Of a stretch of DNA of 64,000 nt, positions 59,643-64,000 are shown piece after piece. Within the stretch, counting starts at the first letter, position 1; each line of letters starts with the position of its first letter. A model generated the notes under the pieces. That model worked only from the letters and a program-made list of their open reading frames with translations, did no database searches and was not told the DNA's origin. Source of the stretch: Circinella umbellata (lineage: Eukaryota; Mucoromycota; Mucoromycetes; Mucorales; Lichtheimiaceae); the NCBI GenBank assembly GCA_025093555.1, contig JAIWNF010000102.1:1-64000 (forward strand), in the 5' to 3' direction. The position numbers and the translations under genes were made by a program.

Positions 59643-61125
59643 ATGGCACTTCGTCAAGCTTACATCGTTTCAGCCAAAAGGTAAAAAAAATAAAAAACTT
59701 CCATTCTTATTTCTTTAAGAGCTTGTTTTTTTTTTGAAAAAATATATTCTCGTTTTTTCTCTTTTCTTACATATAATCTTTTAATGTTATTATTATTATA
59801 GAACACCTATTGGTAGCTTTGGTGGCAAGTTTAAGGATTTAACTGGTAAGAATAAATAGGAACTAATATATCTTACTCTTCCAAAAAATCGAAAACGAAA
59901 ACTAATAACAAGTATGATTATAATAATATAGCTTCTGAGTTGGGTGGTTTAGCATCCAAGGCAGCCATTGCTGATGTGAAAAAAGATATTGATATTGATT
60001 CAGTTATTTTTGGTAACGTCATGCAAACGGATTCAGCAGGTGCTTATGTTTCTCGTCATATTGGTCATCGTGCTGGTTTACCTGTTCATGTACCTGCTTT
60101 GACTGTAAACCGATTGTGTGGTTCAGGTCTTCAAAGTGTTGTGAATGCAACCCATGAAATCTTATTAGGGGATAGTGAAATTGTTTTAGCAGGTGGTGCT
60201 GAAAGCATGTCCTTATCTCCTTATACATTGAGCGGCAAGTCGCGTTGGGGAACTAAATTAGGTGTTGATTTAAAACTTCAAGATTCCATGTGGGCTACTT
60301 TAACGGATCAATATCCTAATCCTACTCCTATGGGTATTACTGCTGAAAACTTGGCTGAAATGTATAAGATTTCTAAAGAAGAATGTGATCGATATGCTGC
60401 TACAAGTCAAAATCGTTATGAAGAAGGTATTTAATAATAATAATAAAATTGAGGGGGGGGATGATGAAATTGAAAAAAAAAATGTAATTAATATGGGATA
60501 ATAATTTATAGCTGCCAAGAAGGGAGTTTTTGATGCAGAAATTACACCTGTTGATATCAAGGTGCGTAAGGGTATTGAAACTGTAACTCAAGATGAATAT
60601 CCTCGTTCGGGTGTTACTTATGAAGCCTTGCAAAAGTTAAAGCCTGTCTTTAAAAAGGATGGTGTTACATCTGCTGCTAACGCTTCTGGTATTAATGATG
60701 GTGCTGCTGCTTTGATTGTTGCAAGTGAAGATGCTGTTAAAAAGTATGGATTGACCCCTCTTGCACGTGTTGTTAGTTGGCAAGCTTCCGCTGTTGAACC
60801 TACTTTAATGGGTTTGGGTCCTGTACCTGCTATTCAAGGAGCACTTAAGCGTGCTAACTTAACTTTGGATCAAATGGATTTAATTGAAGTGAATGAAGCT
60901 TTTGCTGCTCAATATTTAGCTGTTGAAAAAGAATTAGGATTGGATCGAGAAAAGACAAATATCAATGGTGGTGCTATTGCTGTAGGTCATCCATTGGGTG
61001 CTTCAGGTGCTCGTATTTTGACTCATTTGACACATGCTTTGCAACGTACTCAAACAAAATATGCTGTTGGTTCCGCTTGTATTGGTGGTGGTCAAGGTGT
61101 TGCTGTTATTCTTGAACGTGTTTAA
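59643..61125 (+). CDS. ERG10: Acetyl-CoA C-acetyltransferase (acetoacetyl-CoA thiolase, cytosolic type)
   Basis: Condenses two acetyl-CoA to acetoacetyl-CoA, the first step of the mevalonate/sterol pathway. Exons 59643-59680, 59802-59845, 59932-60426 and 60512-61125 join in phase to 396 residues, the usual length of biosynthetic thiolases. The N-terminus MALRQAYIVSAKRTPIGSFG is the standard thiolase start, without a targeting extension. The acylated cysteine is Cys90 in VNRLCGSGLQ. NEAFAAQ follows (around residue 320). The GGAIAVGHPLGASGARI loop supplies His352, and CIGGGQG supplies Cys382. The C-terminus VILERV is not a peroxisomal PTS1. So the cytosolic enzyme is the best call, though a mitochondrial isoform is not excluded. 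The PDRG1-like gene follows 280 bases downstream on the same strand. Confidence 0.95.
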
Positions 61126-61405
61126 ATTATTTTATAAATATATATATATATGTATAGACAAAACCAACTTTTCCCCTCTCGTATTAAAAACAAAGAAAAA
61201 AAAAGCAATTGATTTTTTCGTATCAACTCTATTAATAATAATAATAAATGTCATCTTCAAAATACTCTCACACTTCATCCCGATCCAAAGGAAGAATAAT
61301 TACCCAATTCTTCCTTATGAAAAAAAAAGTTCTTATCCCAAATCCGGAAGATTTTTTTTTTTTTTTTTTCGGTTTGCATACTTTATATGAGTTAAATACA
61401 TAAAA

Positions 61406-62167
61406 ATGACAGAAGTTGCGAATGAAATTGAAAAAGGTTTAATTTTTTTTAAAAGTTACATGGTTTCAAAAAGGAGATTTTAAATTTCATTCTTAAGCTT
61501 GTATTATAATAAATAAATAAAAAAAATTAGTACTTGCTGATCGTGAACGTCTTGCCGATGAAATCTTGATTAATAAACAAGCGGTAACTTGCTATTCTCT
61601 ATTCTCTATTATTATTATCAATATTGTAAAGATTCTTTGTTATACTATAAATGTATGAATATCAATGACTTATATATCCATACAAATAATAATTAGGTCA
61701 TTGACCATGATCGAAAAAGAAACGCTAATCGTGAAGGAGTAAATCAACTCACAAGAGGCAAATTAAAAAATGGTAACCATTATATGGATACAAATTAAAT
61801 CTTATGGATAACGCCTTACATTGATACTTTTTATTTCCTTCATAATTTTTCTTAATAATATATAGAAAAGAAAGTATGGATGATGACAGGTGATTTGTTT
61901 ATTAAATTACCAGTAAAAGATGCAAAAGATTATATTGAAAAAGGTAAAGAATCATCAAAAATTAAGAAGGTATGCATATCCACCCCACCAATAAGGTTTT
62001 ATTGAATTCATGGAAATTATATAATAGATCAAAAGGTATTGACAGAAAAGATCGATTTATCAAGAAAGACTATGAAAGAAAATGTACAAAAATTGGAAGG
62101 ATATGATATGAAAGGTTTTGATTTAAAAAGTATCACTTCAGAAGATCTTTATGATATAACAAAATAA
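61406..62167 (+). CDS. PDRG1-like prefoldin-family subunit
   Basis: Five small exons, 61406-61436, 61531-61583, 61697-61772, 61866-61943 and 62028-62167, join in phase to 125 residues. The layout matches p53 and DNA-damage-regulated protein 1: an N-terminal coiled coil (VLADRERLADEILINKQAVI), the DHDRKRNANREGVNQL box, a MTGDLFIKLP strand pair, a second coiled coil (DQKVLTEKIDLSRKTM), and the closing GYDMKGFDLKSIT, like the GFNL tail of animal PDRG1. In animals this protein belongs to the R2TP/prefoldin-like complex that helps assemble RNA polymerases and PIKKs. The fungal role is inferred. Length fits the family (about 130). The tiny exons explain why it is easily missed. Confidence 0.88.
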
Positions 62168-63205
62168 AAGATAGTTTTTTTTTTACTTATAAAATACGGT
62201 AATTATCAAAGCATATGAAGCCGCTCAATGTGAACTCTTTTTTTCTTATTAAAAAAACAACAACGACAATGCTTGATAACTTATGGAATTTCGAGGATAT
62301 AAATCTTTTTATGGATTCACAAGAGAAAATGAGAAAAGAAGTGTAATAGGTTTAATATTCGATTGGATATATATAGAAAAAGGGGAAATGGCTTGTTATA
62401 TATGGAAGAAGAACGGTTTATACATATTTTGAAATCGAAATAATCATAGATCAATCTTTGAGCGTTCAGTTGATATTCTCTAACTATTAACAATGGATTA
62501 CCAATTAGTATCCAGATGAGCACGTATCATATACCAGTGATCAATTTAATTGTCTTTCTGAACCTGTTGTAACAAGGTGAGTAAGAAAATAAACTAATGA
62601 GTACTGGAACTATTTTTTTTTTCAAAAATCAATGATAACAATGATAGTTGTAATCCAGCGCTTCATACAGCTTTCAATATGCAAAACAGTTACTTATCTA
62701 ACACTTTGTATAATGGTCTAAAAGACGAAGGATTTGTTATTAATTTTCTGTTAGAGATATACTAGTAATGACCAGGTACTTTGGATTTTTTTACATTATT
62801 TAATCTTTGCTAACTTTTATGTAAGTTTGATAAAAAAAAATAGGGTTTGTGGCTTCTATTCTTAGTATAAATCTGGTTTATATAAATATACTATTATAAT
62901 ATTCATATTGTATTATTATTTGTCAACTGAAAAGACTCTATTTCAATTGTTAGTGTTATTATTACTTTTTAGCTTAAAATGTTTTCATAGAATTAGAGTA
63001 CCCATGAAAAAAAATAGTTGAGCGTCAGGTAAAAACCATAGGTGGTCCGTGCATTTCGTATAGCTTTATTGTTTTTTTAGATTAGTTAACAACAACTGAC
63101 AATTTATTTGATGGAATAAAAAATAAAAAGATCTCATAACAATAATAAACAGATGTCATCATTATATAAAAAATAATTTCAGGCCTATAGTTTTATTATA
63201 CAAAT
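62168..63205. other. AT-rich intergenic region
   Basis: About 1 kb of AT-rich DNA. The 68-codon minus frame at 62,317-62,523 has no recognisable content. No RNA gene seen. Confidence 0.45.
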
Positions 63206-63773
63206 ATGATTCTAGTGTATGTGGAGAAAGGTAATAAAATTATGGGACTTGACTACAGGTGTGTTGGATGCAGCTCGTTTTACTCTAGCAATGCATCACG
63301 CATCCACTTTGCTAAAAATCATTCCCTTCTTCCTCTTCCGAATGTTCGCTTTCCACCACTTCCTGCTAATCCGACTCCAGCCCATACATCGGCTCTTAGG
63401 GTAATGCAAGCTGGTTCAAACAGAGTAGTCAGAAAATATAAAGATCAAAAAATCGCACAAAGGGACATCGCACCCATTCGACGATTTCGTCGTCTGGGCA
63501 TGTCTGTTTCCATCGCTGCTCCAGCTACGACTGCTCCGGCTGCAAGTAGAGGTACTGTCACTTCTGGTGTTAGTGGCTCTGCTGGTGCTAGTCGCGGTTC
63601 CCGTGGTGGTACTGGTGGTGGTGAGAAAGGTGGTGATGAAAGTGAACCAATGGAGGTTGACTAGGTATTTGGAGATCCAGAAAATATGAAAGTTGGTTGG
63701 CGGAAACAGGACCATGGAGGTGGATGTCCTCCTCCCCCCACAATGTCACTTCATTGTGGTTCTAGAGGAAAAG
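63206..63773 (+). pseudogene. Paralogue of the 0.5-kb locus, Cys/His box and Gly/Ser-rich tail, with in-frame TAG
   Basis: Open from 63,206: DYRCVGCSSFYSSNASRIHF with AKNH following, i.e. a C-x2-C ... H-x4-H arrangement that could bind zinc. A basic stretch follows (RKYKDQKIAQRDIAPIRRFR), then an Ala/Thr/Ser/Gly-rich tail and EPMEVD, closed by TAG at 63,662. Beyond the TAG the same frame continues with VFGDPENMKVGWRKQ and CPPPPTMS to a GTAAGT donor at 63,774. Box order and 3' flank match the minus-strand copy at 463-881, where no stop occurs at this point. So the TAG is probably a lesion in this copy, or the family has two C-terminal forms. Function unknown. Confidence 0.45.
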
Positions 63774-64000
63774 GTAAGTTCCGTCTAACAGTATTGCATA
63801 CAAAAATTTATTTAATAGTGTTATTCTAATATTATAGCTATTATATATTTTGTAGTTGGTTTTTTTATTATATACCTTTAAAAAAAACTCACAAAAGTAA
63901 GTTGCATACTATTTGTTTGTACCTGTCAAAAGAAAGAACTTTTTTATTGACGCGCTTTTTTCTTTAACAATTTAAAAGTATAGAAAACCAACAAAAAATA
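63774..64000. repeat. 3' flank shared with 290-450 (inverted relative to the window start)
   Basis: Words shared in order with the reverse complement of 290-450: GTAAGTTC, GTATTG, ATACAAAAAT, TATACCT, then ACAAAAGTAAGTTGCA and TGTCAAAA. The match runs to about 63,940 and may go on past the window. Confidence 0.55.

Noticed and set aside
1..64000. tRNA genes
   Set aside because: I scanned for T-loop words such as GGTTCGAATC and GTTCAAATC with matching arms and found none that fold. A dedicated tool might still find one.

Overview
The window looks like a piece of an AT-rich filamentous fungal chromosome, most likely an early-diverging Mucoromycota (Mucorales-type) genome. The reasons are many short GT-AG introns (mostly about 50-120 bases), asparagine/glutamine-rich regulators, and fungal housekeeping proteins in the style of that group (sulfate permease, Atg22, Cdc50/Lem3, cytosolic thiolase). 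The group is inferred from sequence style, not from a search. Exon boundaries were worked out by hand from frame continuity and splice signals.

Layout. 0-2.4 kb: a degenerate low-complexity gene copy (minus) inside diverged direct repeats. 2.4-7.2 kb: AT-rich, no gene seen. 7.3-10.1 kb: five-exon sulfate permease (minus). 10.1-17.1 kb: no gene seen. 17.1-25.3 kb: a compact cluster of a bZIP transcription factor (plus), convergent with an Atg22-like vacuolar transporter (minus), then a Cdc50/Lem3 flippase subunit (minus). 29.0-29.7 kb: a secreted CAP/SCP protein (minus). 34.4-53.6 kb: an accessory region full of mobile DNA. 55.9-62.2 kb: a second conserved block with a low-complexity hypothetical protein, acetoacetyl-CoA thiolase and a PDRG1-like prefoldin subunit (all plus). 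63.2 kb to the end: a paralogue of the copy at 0.5 kb, in opposite orientation.

The accessory region holds the most interesting gene: an apparently intact 18-exon minus-strand gene (34,450-38,908; 940 codons in my model) encoding a Fanzor-type protein, the eukaryotic relative of transposon TnpB nucleases. It has a RuvC-I aspartate, a TnpB-style zinc-ribbon start, a RuvC-III motif of the DRDLNAANNI type, and no glutamate at the usual RuvC-II place but one just before the zinc ribbon. Two tandem-repeat arrays lie directly upstream. A degenerate Mutator-like (MULE) transposase in the same orientation lies 1.5 kb further on. After it come a retropepsin-like relic, a broken repetitive gene interrupted by a MITE and a GC-rich island, more terminal-inverted-repeat elements with TAA or TA target duplications, a foldback, and a six-copy ~285 bp tandem array carrying an exon-like segment.

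Introns with GC instead of GT at the donor site are required by frame in two genes and likely in a third, so gene models that assume only GT-AG would break these genes.
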